The notes: a model not told the origin generated them from the letters alone. A DNA stretch of 64,000 nt from Diploscapter coronatus (GCA_964036155.1 OZ038423.1:41493249-41557248); one strand, 5' to 3'. Shown: positions 10,094-21,573, counted from the stretch's first letter. Translations and numbers: made by a program.

Positions 10094-12542
10094 ATGAAAA
10101 GATATCCTGGAAAAGAAGTCAATCCAAGCCCTTTGTTCGAGCCATTGATTTTCAAAAATGGCATTGTCATGAAAAATCGCTTTGTCAAGGTAGGAGTGAG
10201 CAAGTAGCGTTTAATTTTCTCATGCTATTTCAGGGACCGATGTCCGAAGGAATCTGCAGCTGGGGAGATGATGTGAAAACGCGAGGCTACCCGACAAAAG
10301 GAATTTTTAATGTCTATGAAAAATGGTCGAAGGGCGGCTTTGGAATGAGCATCACTGGAAATATCATGATCAATCCAGTAAGATTTTAACTAAGCCATTT
10401 ATGAAAGAAATACGAGCTTCAGCACTGTTTGGAAATGCCAGGAAATGGGGTGATATGCAAGGAAAATTGGTCGGACGAGTTGGGAGAATTGCTGAAGAAA
10501 TGGGCAGACAGTTCGAAACATCATGGATGTCTTGCAGTAGCGCAACTTGTACACGTAATACTTATGCACCTTTTTAATTGTATATGTATCCGGAAATCGA
10601 CATGAAGTTTGTTGGAAACAGAATTGTATATACATTTCTGTGCCATTTCGAAAGTTCTATCTTCGCACATTTTGACAGATTTTCTGTTTGACTATCGTTT
10701 TCGAATTAGGCACTTTTTTATTACGTGTTTTTTTAAATTCTTAATAAGATTTCTTTAAAGCACTGGTTGGAAGTTCAAACATCTTGAAATTCGACTAGAA
10801 AAGCCGCATACTTTATAGGTCAATCTCGAACTCAATTGAACTTTCAAACGAGTTTAGCTCCAAGTTTAACTTTAATATTCCTGCTAATACAACTTTTTAA
10901 TACTACAATATCAACGATGAAAATATTCAGTGCGGACGTCAAACTGCCGTCAACTCATCAACCCAACTCAAATTCAACCCAGGATTGGGGATTCCTGAAT
11001 ATGAATACGTGCAGATGTCTCTAGAAGAGGTTCAAACTGACGTTATAGATCGATTTGTGTTTGCTGCGATGAAGTGCAAAGAAGCAGGTAAATAGAGGAA
11101 AAATGAAATGTTGAACGGGAATAACCGAATTGGCTAGCACGAAAATAGTCAGAGCTGAAAAGTTTTAAATGGGTTTCTGACAGCCGCCCCCCTAGGTCTG
11201 CTGAATATCTAATCATTCTAATTAGAATTGCCCCTAATTAATGCCAATATAGGATTTGATGCGATAGAATTGAACAGTGCCTACGGCTTTCTTCTGTCCC
11301 AATTCACCAGTGCTAAACACAACAAGCGAACTGACAAATACGGGGGCCAGACTGTCTCGACGAGAGTGCAAATCATAGTTGATATTGGTGAAAGAAATTG
11401 TGCATCATTGTTTACTAAAACTATTCATTTTTCAGTGAATGCAATTCGTGAACACATTCCGAAAGGCAACACATTTTTGCTAGGAATAAAGTTGAACGCA
11501 ACCGAATTTTTATTCGACAGTGGAGCAGAGGGAGTAAATTACGCAGCTGAAATGGCTGAATATTTCGAGGTGGATAAAATAATATAATTTTGGTATAAGA
11601 ATATTTCAGGAGCTGTTCGATTTTATGGAATTATCTGGAGGTACAACTGAGCCTATAGATCGGTCAACTAGCGATATGCCTACACGGTTTGTAGAACGCT
11701 TGGAGTTCTTCAATACTCTACATCAAAAAGTAAAAAATATTGTATTGTCAATGACCGATTACTTGAGACAAAATAAAATGGACAAAAATTTAATGAACGA
11801 ATATTAGCGCGTTGTTTCTAACGCACCCAACAACGTTTCATCGATTCAAAGAATGACTTTGACGATTATTTGATATTACGCAGTGCACACTTTGCGCATT
11901 CAAATATGTGATTCGTTTATCTTGTCTCAAGCAATTGGCCATTGACAATAGAAACTCATAAACTAGCTAATGCTTTAGTTGACATCGATCTTGAAAACCT
12001 GCAAACTCTTTCCCTCCGGCTTTCGAACTGTCGGAGGAATGGTTGATGCGCTGAAAGATGGAAAAGCAGATGGAATTCCGATTGCAAGGGCAGCTACTTC
12101 AGAACCGGGTATGCAGTGTTGTTTTGAACAAACTGGGAAATTCTCAAGATATCACAAGCAATGATCATTCCATTTCGTTGGCTGAATTAAAGCCTGCAAT
12201 TTCAGACCTGCCCAATAAAATCAAGAGTGGCAAAGTGAAGTCGATATTGTGGACCAAACTTCCGCCATCAGAATCCCGGCTGCACGTTAACTGTTCTGGA
12301 AGTCAAATTCTAGCCATGTCAAAAAATCCCCTAGTTGACGGCATGAGGTATGGAAAAGAAATCATATGGAGAAATTTTAACGACAAACAAAGGCAAAAAT
12401 TTCCAGCCTAGCACATGGCATCCCAATATTCACATCTGAGGAAGCCTGCAAGAAATATCTCGACCAGCTTTCAGAGTTTCAAAAGACCAAAGAGTTAAGA
12501 GAAAGTCTCGTTCCTCATTATTTGGAATTCATTGATAACTAG
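10094..12542 (+). CDS. NADH:flavin oxidoreductase, old yellow enzyme family
   Basis: FMN-binding TIM-barrel ene-reductase-like protein; substrate unknown. Exons: 10094-10189, 10234-10377, 10423-10554, 10931-11087, 11253-11387, 11436-11569, 11610-11729, 11979-12108, 12206-12347, 12407-12542, all in phase, giving 441 residues. Family landmarks in order: VMKNRFVKGPMSEG near the N-terminus, GCLAVAQLVHCGRQ, LLSQFTSAKHNKRTDKYGG, ELFDFMELSGGTTEP, GFRTVGGMVDALKDGKADGI and the IARAATSEPDLPNK stretch. The substrate-contacting His-x-x-His/Asn of the family is replaced here: the stretch reads ELNSAYGFLL where family members usually have E-x-H-x-A-H/N-G-Y. The usual HAGRQ reads HCGRQ. The enzyme may be catalytically altered. 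No signal peptide is seen, so it is probably cytosolic. Confidence 0.88.
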
Positions 12543-12962
12543 CTTGTTTATTTTTCATATTTGTTTACTTTGATCTGAACTTTTTACATTGCCTACCAGA
12601 ATGCACTTTCCTAAACAAAAAGTAATAGCGAAGTAGAGTTCTCGTGCACCTCCTTGCGCTCTCTATAAATAGTGTATTACGTATTTACAAGTTGTTATCA
12701 AAAACCATCTCGAATCAAAATAAAATATCGATTTTACTGTAAACTATGTGTTAATGTACACGCGTCGAAAATTTTTGTCACTTATTTTGCCTCTCAAGTA
12801 ATTGATCGTTGACAATACTTCGTGCTATAATTATATTTATTTAGAAAATTATATTGGTGACTTTATACTATTTTATAGCATTAACGTCTTTTCAAATGGA
12901 AAAATGAACATTTATTTTCGAAATACAAAAATATACGTTTGGGTTTTTAAAAATATTTTCTG
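12543..12962. other. Convergent intergenic region
   Basis: About 420 bp between two convergent genes. A minus-strand AATAAA (TTTATT at about 12910) probably ends the unc-29-like transcript. No gene is seen. Confidence 0.5.
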
Positions 12963-15900
12963 TTACGTGACTCCGCCTCCAGTTTTATATAGATGTTTGA
13001 GTCGCTTGATAATCGCATCTTGGTCAATAACTAAAAATTGCTTATCATAACGAAACAAACCAATTTCGAAAGCCAGACCTTCGAAAACAGTCGGCGCAGA
13101 GAGTAGAATACCGAATGTACCTCCGATTGTGATGCCGGCGAAAACGTATAGCAAAAGGCGATCAATAATCATCGATACAAATTTCCAGTCGTCCCGAAAC
13201 TGTAAGAAAGAGATTTGTTAATGCGTTAAACAAGGTTCTATGTTACATGAAAAATATTCAAACATTTTCTACTAACCATTTTATGTTCCTCCTCTCGTTT
13301 CAAATGATCAGTAATGTATTCAATGGCATCGATAGCTTTCATGGCTTCAGGAGTGAGAGGGTAAAACGATGCGGTCGCTGGATCTGTCATCATTGTCGAC
13401 TCTTTCCGAGTCGATTTTCTGAATCTTTGGGACTTAACTCATGATGAATACACATTGCATTGCAGTGTCTTTTTACTCAAATAACTTCATGCTATCAAAG
13501 TAAATACTGTGAATGACTAGATTTTCCTTTTGTATCGCAGTTTGGAATCGACAGAATTTCGTAACGAAGAAAAGACGAATTCGTTATTTTTCCAAACAAA
13601 TCCTATTAGTCGCTATCGTGGTTGTTTATTTCTCCATTCTGTCAAATCCGAAAATGCATCTACAAGGAGAACTCGCCTAATGTCATAACGCTTTTTGACC
13701 GTTTGTTCATCAATAGGAGTTTTCAAATGCTCTGATCACGAATATGAAATTGAAAAGTGCAACTGAGACCTTTCTGTTCTTAGATATTCAGAAAACGGCT
13801 TTATACACATGAGAAAATGGTATGAGAATTAAGCAACTAGAAATTAGCATATATTATTTCTCTACCTTTTCTACTATGTGAAATTGTTGAAAAAGTTAGC
13901 CAATAAGCAGGGTATGACATTAGGCGACCTCTCCTTGCTAGCCGTTTCTTCAAGTCAAGTTGCATTGGAAGGAATCAGCGTTGTTTAGAAACTTCAAAAA
14001 GTTGTAGTTCGACTAAATGAACCTGTGATCAGCACTGGGACAGTGAGGATGATGAGTGTTTGGAGCCACAGAGAATCGTCCAACCCCAGGCAACTGCGCA
14101 CCCACTCGCTTTCGAGTGTCTTCGATGTTCCTTCGCATCGCTGATCGAGGCCGTTGCAGACAAAGCATTCGAGGCATAAACTGAAGATTTTCCCCCATTA
14201 TTTACAAGAAATGGTTGAAATTTTTTAGTGGATGCCAAAAATTTGAAGTAGCGATGAATTAGCATAAACGCTATTCAGATATATATGCCACTAACCTGCA
14301 AAAAGTACTAATCTTATAAGATCATGGAAAACTTGTGAATTGCGGTGCATTGGAAATTCATGCCTCAAAAAGTTGGTTCATCGTTCATCTTACAACTTAC
14401 ATCGATGAAGATCGATCTGACCCATTTGGGCATTCGGTGAGTTTTCGGACTTCGGAAGAACACGTTGACGATGATAATCGTAACGAGGATTGTTATAATA
14501 TTGAGCACGAATGTGAGCAGAAGATATCTGAGAAATAGTTTTTGGTCAGAATAAAGTGAATTGATTAGGGACTTGGCCATGAGAGGAATTGTGAATGAAG
14601 TTGGAGGGAGAATTTTGGAGACGAGCAGCAAGAAGACGACAATCGAAAGCAGAACGGAAATTGTGAGTGTCATTTTCTCGGTTGAATCGGTTGGAAGGAA
14701 GAACACAGCCACGGAAAGAAAAGCCATAACCACGGTTGGAATGATCAACACAACCGTGTAGAACAGGGTTTTCCTTCTGAACAATCGTGAAATTAATCTT
14801 AGTTCTCAGAGTTTATTTTATTGGGTTCGAATCGGACGTAGAAAAAGCCGAAATCCACCCCCTGCTCGGATGCCTTTCGAGCCGAAATTTCCCCAAAATC
14901 ACGTTGCCCACCCCCTGTGCACCAATTTTCTAAAGAAAAATAGTTGTGTGAACCCTTTCATAGCTATTCGTTATGGCTGAAAGTCTTCCTAGGCTCGATT
15001 CAAATGGGATGACAATCACTAATCATACCTAATTTTGATGCGAAACACAGCTCTACTTCTGTGGTTGACGAGAGAAGCAGGCACATCGATTAGATCCCAG
15101 ATGGAAGAGGAAAGGTATTCAGAAGTGTCAATCATTTGAGTTTGCACAAAATCGAGTTTGATTTCATCAGCGTTGTACTGGAAGTCATTTCGGAATGAAA
15201 GAAGAAGAAAGCTCGAATTTTGTCAAGGAATTCTTACCGTCCAAGACCCAAAGACTAGGTCGCAGACTTGCTCATCGAACTGAAAGACATAATTTTGATG
15301 GTTTATAAAAGTGAAAATGTCTGAATATAAACTAAAATGTACAACGAACCGGGAAATATTCGACATCTGAAATTCAAAGACCCTTTACTTAATAACGAAT
15401 TAATCAACTACCAATCATGCAACTGCTCTTGTAAATGGCAGGTGGCACCCAGAGCATATCGCCAGAATAAGCAACCACAACGTTGCACATGAATGAGACT
15501 TCGTAGTTTCCATCAGCACTGAATTCAATAGACTAGAAATAATTATGGAGAACACGAACTTATTAAAGAGTACGATGTCAGGCAGCCTGAATAACTCGAT
15601 GCTTTTTCTCATTGGATAATGAGAAACTTACCAAACTTTATCAGGAGAAATACGAATCTCTTTGATGTCGCCATAATTCACAGGATTCCAAGCCATTTGA
15701 AAGTCAAACCATTTCTTGAGAAGTTTAGAAAACATTTATGAAAATCAGGAATGGAGACTTACAATAGTCAACCATACATTCGTTTGCATCACTTGATTTT
15801 TCTCGGCCTGAATAATTCAAAAACCAAAATAGATCTGAAAATGATGATAATCTACCACATTAATGAGCAGCACCAATTGAACTGTGAGCGCTACAGTCAT

Positions 15901-16146
15901 CGGCAAATTGGACATGTTTTTGATCGGCTAATAGTTAGTATTCAGATCGAAATTCTAAAAATAATGATGAAAAATCTAACCAAAATCAGCGAATTGTATC
16001 CTTTGCTCAAATCATTCATCAATCTTTCTTCATCTTCGGAACAGGATCCTAAAACTTTAAGATTCAGAATAATTTTCCAGATCTTTACCTCCATTAGTGA
16101 ATAATAAAATTGGAATCAGTCCGATTAAAAATATAGCTTTCATCAT
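12963..16146 (-). CDS. unc-29: Nicotinic acetylcholine receptor non-alpha subunit, UNC-29-like
   Basis: Cys-loop cation channel subunit at the plasma membrane; UNC-29 is a subunit of the levamisole receptor of nematode muscle. Fifteen exons from high to low: 16146-16089, 16048-15981, 15927-15856, 15807-15763, 15714-15632, 15586-15560, 15518-15412, 15366-15350, 15279-15238, 15177-15029, 14776-14573, 14527-14401, 14180-14023, 13418-13277, 13199-12963; 511 residues. Signal peptide 1-19. The Cys-loop is C-x13-C with YFPFDEQ. There is no vicinal Cys pair before TM1, so it is a non-alpha subunit. TM1-TM3 lie at about 228-315, with [17 protein letters not shown] in TM2 and KILPPTS after it. The TM3-TM4 loop has AQLPGVG and CPSAD, and TM4 follows [16 protein letters not shown]; these match my recollection of UNC-29. 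Exon 8 is only 17 nt. ACR-2/ACR-3-type subunits are the main alternative. Confidence 0.88.
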
Positions 16147-16849
16147 GAATAACGATAAAAATCGGTAGAAAAATAGATAGTTAGTCCAGAATTACATAAC
16201 TTTTTATCAATATCTTAGGAAATTAGGAATTTTTGTCACTTCGCTTGTAGAACAAAGTGTTTTCAATAAATAAATGAAGATTTTGAAGGAATTTTGACCG
16301 AGTAATGAGTGAAGGGAGTGAAAAGAGTGAACGAGTGTAATAATGAAAGAGAAGCAGACCACGAGTGATCGGGATGAAAGCAGAGATATCGAGGAGATAA
16401 TGGGGATAGAGATTAAGAGAAATCAGAGAAGCTAAGAATGTGCTCACTTTCCGAGCAGTTGTAAGTCGATTGTCCACTCATAAGTCTGTCACATTTGGTG
16501 ATGATTTTTTTATTTGAACATTCGATGAAATTCGATTTGATTTTCGGAAAATTATGGATCCCAATTTCGTTTTCACATTTTATTTTGCAATAGTATTTCA
16601 TTTTCTCTCATGAATGTCATAGAATTTGACTTTTCCCCGATCTGATCTTTGTATTATAATGTAAAGTTTATTTGTTTTACATTCTACAGGAGCATGAATT
16701 CATTCGTGTCAATATGATAACACCGAGTTCATAACTGCACACTGACTGAATTTGCGTTTATTGAAGAAAACATGCAGGTCAAATGTGATAGTTAAGGTCA
16801 GCAATGTATAAACGTATATAAATCTGGCTGTTTACAAGTTCAAGATTCA
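16147..16849. other. Divergent intergenic region
   Basis: About 700 bp between the minus-strand unc-29-like start and the second ABF gene. AT-rich; presumably carries both promoters. No gene is seen. Confidence 0.45.
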
Positions 16850-16857
16850 TATAAAAG
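16850..16857 (+). promoter_or_regulatory. TATA box of second ABF gene
   Basis: TATAAAAG, 57 bp before the ATG at 16907. A weaker TATATAAA lies near 16814. Confidence 0.55.
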
Positions 16858-16906
16858 TTTCGAAACTCTATTAGAGTTCATTTCACTTCTTATTTCTTTC
16901 CTAAGA

Positions 16907-17299
16907 ATGAGGTTAAATGTTCTATTTCTCGCACTATTCATTCTCAGTCTGATGCAATTTGCCCCAACAGAGGTCTCGGCAATCAGTTGTCAACTTCTTG
17001 GAGAAACTGGATGCGCACTTCATTGCAAAGAAAAGGTTGGTTTTTTCTAGCTAATTAGATGAATAATATTTAGTCATTATCTTTTATTTGATCGTTAAAG
17101 CTTTAGAAAGTTGAATAATTTTCGTCTGTTTCTCTAAATTTTTCAAAGGTTATTTTCACTTCTAGGTAATCAATTATCAAATTTTACGAGATAAGTGTTT
17201 CAGCATTGCGCCTCTGGACATTGCAAAAAAGATACATGCTACTGTTCGAATTGCAGAGGATATGCAACTAGTGAAGAATTCGCTATTGACATTGAATGA
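16907..17299 (+). CDS. ABF-type antimicrobial peptide, copy 2
   Basis: Secreted defensin-like peptide of the nematode ABF family. Exons 16907-17035 and 17204-17299 encode 74 residues. The signal peptide (1-25) ends PTEVSA, as in copy 1. The mature region begins ISCQLLGETGC and keeps the eight-cysteine spacing C-x7-C-x3-C-x4-C-x4-C-x4-C-x-C-x2-C, with CYCSNC at the end of the motif. The tail is acidic (EEFAIDIE), unlike the basic tail of copy 1, which may change its target range. The intron position and phase are the same as in copies 1 and 3. AATAAA is at 17392-17397. It is divergent from the unc-29-like gene. Antimicrobial role is inferred from the family. Confidence 0.87.
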
Positions 17300-17491
17300 A
17301 ATATTTGTAAAAAAAAGCGTACTTTCCATCCATCAATCATGAAAATTTTCAAACATCGACGTGTGGGTGTTCACTTCAATCACATAAGTTCAATAAATAT
17401 TCCATACAAAGACCACGAATTGACAAATAACGATAACAGTTCAAATCTACAGAAAGTTATACATTTCATGTTTACATATCATATTACGAGG

Positions 17492-17499
17492 TATAAAAC
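17492..17499 (+). promoter_or_regulatory. TATA box of third ABF gene
   Basis: TATAAAAC, 61 bp before the ATG at 17553. A TGATAA (GATA-factor type) motif follows at about 17519. Confidence 0.5.
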
Positions 17500-17552
17500 T
17501 CGATCTTTCCTCTGATTTTGATAAAATCGAAAGATTTACGTGTTTTTTGAAG

Positions 17553-17873
17553 ATGAAAATACTCTCGACTCTGATCATGATAGGAGTAATTCTAATGGCT
17601 ATCGTCGTAGAAGCCCAACTCAATTGTTATGTCGAGGGCGTTGGCGTGTGCAAATCTTTCTGCATGGCACAGGTAAAAGTTCAAATGGTATTTTTCGTTC
17701 TTTATTCTAAAAAAATGTATGGAGCATTTAGAATTTTTCTCGAAAGAAAGAGTAATCAAGATCTCATATTCTTTAGATTTAACACAAAATTATACTTTCA
17801 GGGATGTTATCAAAGCGATTGCCTTGTTGGTCGATGTTTCTGTGGAAAATGCACCGGGGAAATTGTCGGTTAA
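17553..17873 (+). CDS. ABF-type antimicrobial peptide, copy 3
   Basis: Secreted defensin-like peptide. Exons 17553-17672 and 17802-17873 give 63 residues, the shortest of the complete copies. The signal peptide is about residues 1-22, ending VVEA. The mature part begins QLNCYVEGVGVC. The eight cysteines keep the exact spacing of copies 1 and 2 (C-x7-C-x3-C-x4-C-x4-C-x4-C-x-C-x2-C), ending CFCGKC. There is almost no C-terminal tail (TGEIVG). The residues between cysteines differ widely from copies 1 and 2, so the family is diverging quickly within this cluster. The intron is phase 0 after CMAQ, the same site as in the paralogues. Poly(A) signal at 17975-17980. I chose the start at 17553, the first ATG of the frame. 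Confidence 0.85.
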   Translation: MKILSTLIMIGVILMAIVVEAQLNCYVEGVGVCKSFCMAQVKVQMVFFVLYSKKMYGAFRIFLERKSNQDLIFFRFNTKLYFQGCYQSDCLVGRCFCGKCTGEIVG

Positions 17874-18210
17874 CAAAGTTTTGTTTTCATTTGAAATTTT
17901 TGATAAATATTTTGCTAGCCTTCTTATGAATGTAACATTTGTGAAACATCTTTCAACGCAAAATTTGCAATTAAAATAAAATTGTTATAAGCTTGACCTA
18001 AGAATTAGCCACTAGTGTTATCATACAGACTATGATTTGGTCATTAAAATGATGTATACCAAATATAAATGATGTCATATTACAAAACAAGGTGGCTTTG
18101 AGGACACAAAACGTTTAACAAATATCACCCTCATATTTTAATATACAAGAGACGTGATTATTTTTGTTATGTTGCACAATACTTATTTTTCATTTTATGC
18201 CATGGTCTAT

Positions 18211-18218
18211 TATAAATG
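18211..18218 (+). promoter_or_regulatory. TATA-like box of fourth ABF locus
   Basis: TATAAATG, 53 bp before the ATG at 18264, at the same relative place as in copies 2 and 3. Confidence 0.4.
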
Positions 18219-18263
18219 GTACCCATTTCATCTTATTCGCCACTTCTTATATAATTCCGAATT

Positions 18264-18398
18264 ATGCTCAAGATGAAAACTACCGCCATATTTTTGGGTT
18301 TCTTCCTAGTTATTTTGATGCAATTCCCCCAAATAGTAACCGCAATTGACTGTCAATTCGGAAGTGAAGGAGCTTGCATCGGGTATTGCATTGCACAG
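18264..18398 (+). pseudogene. ABF-type peptide, copy 4, first exon only
   Basis: One exon matching exon 1 of the ABF genes. It has a signal peptide (start at 18264 or,by analogy with the other copies, 18273) and a mature start DCQFGSEGACIGYCIAQ, with the same C-x7-C-x3-C spacing and a good donor (CAG/gtaaat) at the conserved intron site. I searched the next 250 bp up to the start of the acetylcholine receptor gene and found no frame with the remaining five cysteines. Read through, the frame stops at 18455 after about 63 residues with only one further cysteine. It is therefore truncated, or its second exon lies elsewhere. The TATA-like box upstream suggests it could still be transcribed. Confidence 0.7.
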
Positions 18399-18650
18399 GT
18401 AAATCTAATAATTATCACAAATCATGCGAATTTTGCATACAATTATTGTAAGTAACTCATTCAAGAATAAATACTTTATCTCATTCCGACAAACAGTGAA
18501 TTGTTATGTCGTATGGTTAGGATTTGATTTAAATCAACTAATCGCTCCTATCTGAAAGCTCAAAATAGTGCAAACAAGAATGATGGCTGAACATGAGATT
18601 TTGTTGATCTGATATTAGCCCCGTCGCAAAATCCACTTATCATTTTATCA

Positions 18651-21573
18651 ATGCGACATTATTTATTGATTTTTGTTATCTTGCTCATTGATTTCCTTTC
18701 AATAACTGATGCTAGTAGGGCTGAAAATAAATTATACAGGTACATTTTAGAAGAACAAAATCGTATACTATCAGATCTTATCCCTTATTTCAGAGATATT
18801 TTGACTAAATATCATAAATTAGCTAGGCCAGTTCGAAATAATAACGATTCCGTGAAAGTGAGCATGAAAGTCTTCTTGCAACAGATTATTAGTGTCGTAA
18901 GTATGAGTTTCCCATAATACATCTCAACTTAATAGATTTCAGGACGGAAAAAATCAGATCATCGAAGTCAACGCGTGGTTGAAATATGTAAGATTCAATT
19001 TTTTCAAAGATAAAATGGATAGTTTAGATTTGGTACGATTATCGATTGAGGTGAAAATTTCAACAAACTCTCAAAAATACAAACTATTTTCGATTAGATG
19101 GGATCCAAAGAAATACGACAATATCACGAGCATCCGATTTGCTGGAGGAGAGAACCAAATTTGGCGACCGGATGTTCTTTTGTAAGTGAAAAATTGACAT
19201 AATGGTATTCTAAAAAATTAAGATATAACAGTGCGAATGAGGACTTCGATTCGACGTTCAAATCGAACGAGGTCGTCTACAATTCGGGAGAAGTAAACTG
19301 GATTCCGCCAGGTTTTTTCTTTAGTTTTATGCTTGATAAAGCACCAATTTGATAAACATCTTAGGAATCTTTCGTGCAAGTTGCAAAATGGATATCACTT
19401 ATTTCCCGTAAGCATACTTTCACGACGAATACTCATTTGACAGATTTTAGATTCGACGATCAAATCTGTTATCTCAAGGTTTCAAACTTGCATTTATTTT
19501 TTAAAAAAATATATATATATAAAATTTCAGTTTAGTTCATGGACTTATCACCAATTTGCTCTGGATCTACACATCGCTGTTGAGGATGAAAATGAAGGTT
19601 TGTCGATTTTCAATTCTGACATTTTTTATCCTCGTTTAAGATTTAGCCTAAATTATTCACCGTCATAGAATGATCAAATATGAAAAAAAAAACTTTCTTA
19701 GTTGAAGAATCTGAATGCTGTCTGATTCCTCCACTCATCATTGAACAGTTCAGAACCTGCAATGGATCTGTCAACCTTCATTCAGAGTGGAGAATGGGAT
19801 CTTATCAAGGCTCCTGCGAAGAGGGAAGAAACATACAGTTCTTGCTGCCCTGAACCATATGCCACCATCACATTTTACATGTATCTCAGGTATTCTGATT
19901 TTTGCTAAGGGATGATCTAGAGTTATTGAAGTTGGCATTTAAATCTGAGTTCATTTTCAAGTTAAAGTGAAGTTTGATGGAATTGATGTTGTAGTTTGAG
20001 TTTGAAACACGGTTTAAAATCTCTGATTTTAGAAGAAGGTCAATCTTCTATCTCTGCAATATCATTCTGCCTTCTATAGTCATTTTCATGATGTCAGTTA
20101 TGGGATTCTGTCTGCCTCCACACGATATGAGCGAGAAAATCGGATATCGTAAGGATCTTTTCACTGCAAGACATCGAAAGAACCGAAAATCCAGAAAACA
20201 CGATACTTCTGTCGATTTGCTTCTTCGTAACAGTCGTCAGTGAACTAACGCCTCCAACTTCAGAATCAGTACCTCTTCTTGGTAGTGAAGAATTCGAATA
20301 AATAGATTTTGAAATATTAATTTTAGGAATGATGTTTTCAGTGTTGACGCTGATTAGTGCTCTATCGACCTGTTTCACGATTCTCGTCCTCAATGTTCGA
20401 TTCAGAATTGCACAAAATTTCCCAATGTTGCCTCTGGTTCGGAAGAAAGACGCTTTTTTCCAGAAATTCTGCAATTTTCAGTTCGAGAAGGTGTTCCTCA
20501 ACTGGATTCCCTTCATAATGTTGATGCGTCGTCCTAACGTCAAATTCATCAACTTCCAAGCCCACGTCAAAGATCTATTTCCTGTCGGGGAATCCTTCAT
20601 CGAGAACTGTGAAGGGGATGTGAGCGTTTTTCACCGTCTTTCAAGAGCTCTATCCAATAAGCCTAGTGTTGTCCAACGCCAAATGAGTTTTACTTCCAAT
20701 CCATCGACAGTGCCGATTCCCTTCCAGTCATGCCTGTCAAGCCAAGACCACTTCTCAAGAAGATGTACAGGTACCAATTTGAATGAAAGGAAAATATGGC
20801 TCTCTTTCGAGTACTCCTTTAGCATTCCTGCTGAACATTTATCATTGGAGCGTAAAGTTGGAGAAGGCATTCTGCACAAAACCTCATCGTCGAAGAAGAA
20901 AATCAACCCAGTGAAACATCGGAGATCGCTACAGTTTGAGAAGTACGTCAGAAGATGCATTGAAGAAGCTGAAGCCAAAAGTAATTTCAATTTGATTAGT
21001 GAAAATAGGGAGTTTCCTCCAGAAACATCTGCGTATTGTGAATACACGTTGACAGTAGTGGATTACTACACGCACATTCACAGCAAAATGAAGTACATTC
21101 GGAGTCGTCTGCAGCACCAAAGAAACGTCATCACGAGACAAGTAAGAAGCATATTGTTAGGGTCATTTGCAAAAATGGAGGTATTGCATAATGATAAATA
21201 AAAATAATAAAAGAACCTTCCTCAAAAATCAAGGTCTGTATAGCTGAAAAACTCAGAACAAGATAGTATACGATCTTCGAGTTCTGTTATTCTGACTGAT
21301 GATACCAACTTTAGCTTTTTTCAATTGGCTTATGTTTTTCTCTATTCAATGCTAATTTGTTGAGCCTTCGAATTCATAATTTAAAATTTGAGTTCGATGA
21401 TAATAATGCACAATCCACGAAAGAATAATGAAGTTGATTCTAAAATCGAGTTCCAGGAACAATGGAAATTCGCGGCCCTTGCCTTGGACCGACTCTGCAT
21501 GTGCCTCTTCTCATTCTTCATTTTCTCCTGCTTACTGGGCATTTCGCTCTCTACTCCGAGACTTCTCGTGTAA
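18651..21573 (+). CDS. Nicotinic acetylcholine receptor alpha-type subunit, ACR-16 group
   Basis: Ligand-gated cation channel subunit. Exons: 18651-18739, 18794-18896, 18943-18987, 19028-19050, 19098-19181, 19223-19311, 19365-19407, 19451-19478, 19531-19597, 19754-19889, 20033-20148, 20195-20281, 20327-21141, 21457-21573; 613 residues. Signal peptide 1-21. The ligand-binding domain has NDSVKVSMKVFLQQIISV, IRFAGGENQIWRPDVLLYN and NWIPPGIFRASC. The Cys-loop is C-x13-C with YFPFDDQ. YSSCCPEPY carries the vicinal cysteines of alpha subunits. TM2 contains LLSICFFVTVVSELTPPTS, with Glu before the pore (SEK). A long TM3-TM4 loop of about 230 residues precedes QWKFAALALDRLCM and TM4. A 45 nt GT-AG segment at 20437-20481 inside exon 13 may be a further, optional intron. 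Exon 4 is 23 nt. AATAAA at 21633-21638. Which ACR orthologue it is I cannot tell. Confidence 0.88.

Noticed and set aside
14815..14880. tRNA-like T-loop sequence GGGTTCGAATCGG
   Set aside because: The flanking bases do not form a T-stem and no acceptor or anticodon stem is present. It lies in an intron of the unc-29-like gene.
20770..20821. Possible 52 bp intron in the receptor loop exon
   Set aside because: Removing it shifts the frame and loses the downstream conserved loop and TM4 connection, whereas reading through keeps both.
20631..21047. 138-codon minus-strand frame
   Set aside because: It is the shadow of the TM3-TM4 loop exon of the acetylcholine receptor subunit, which has the motifs and splice signals.
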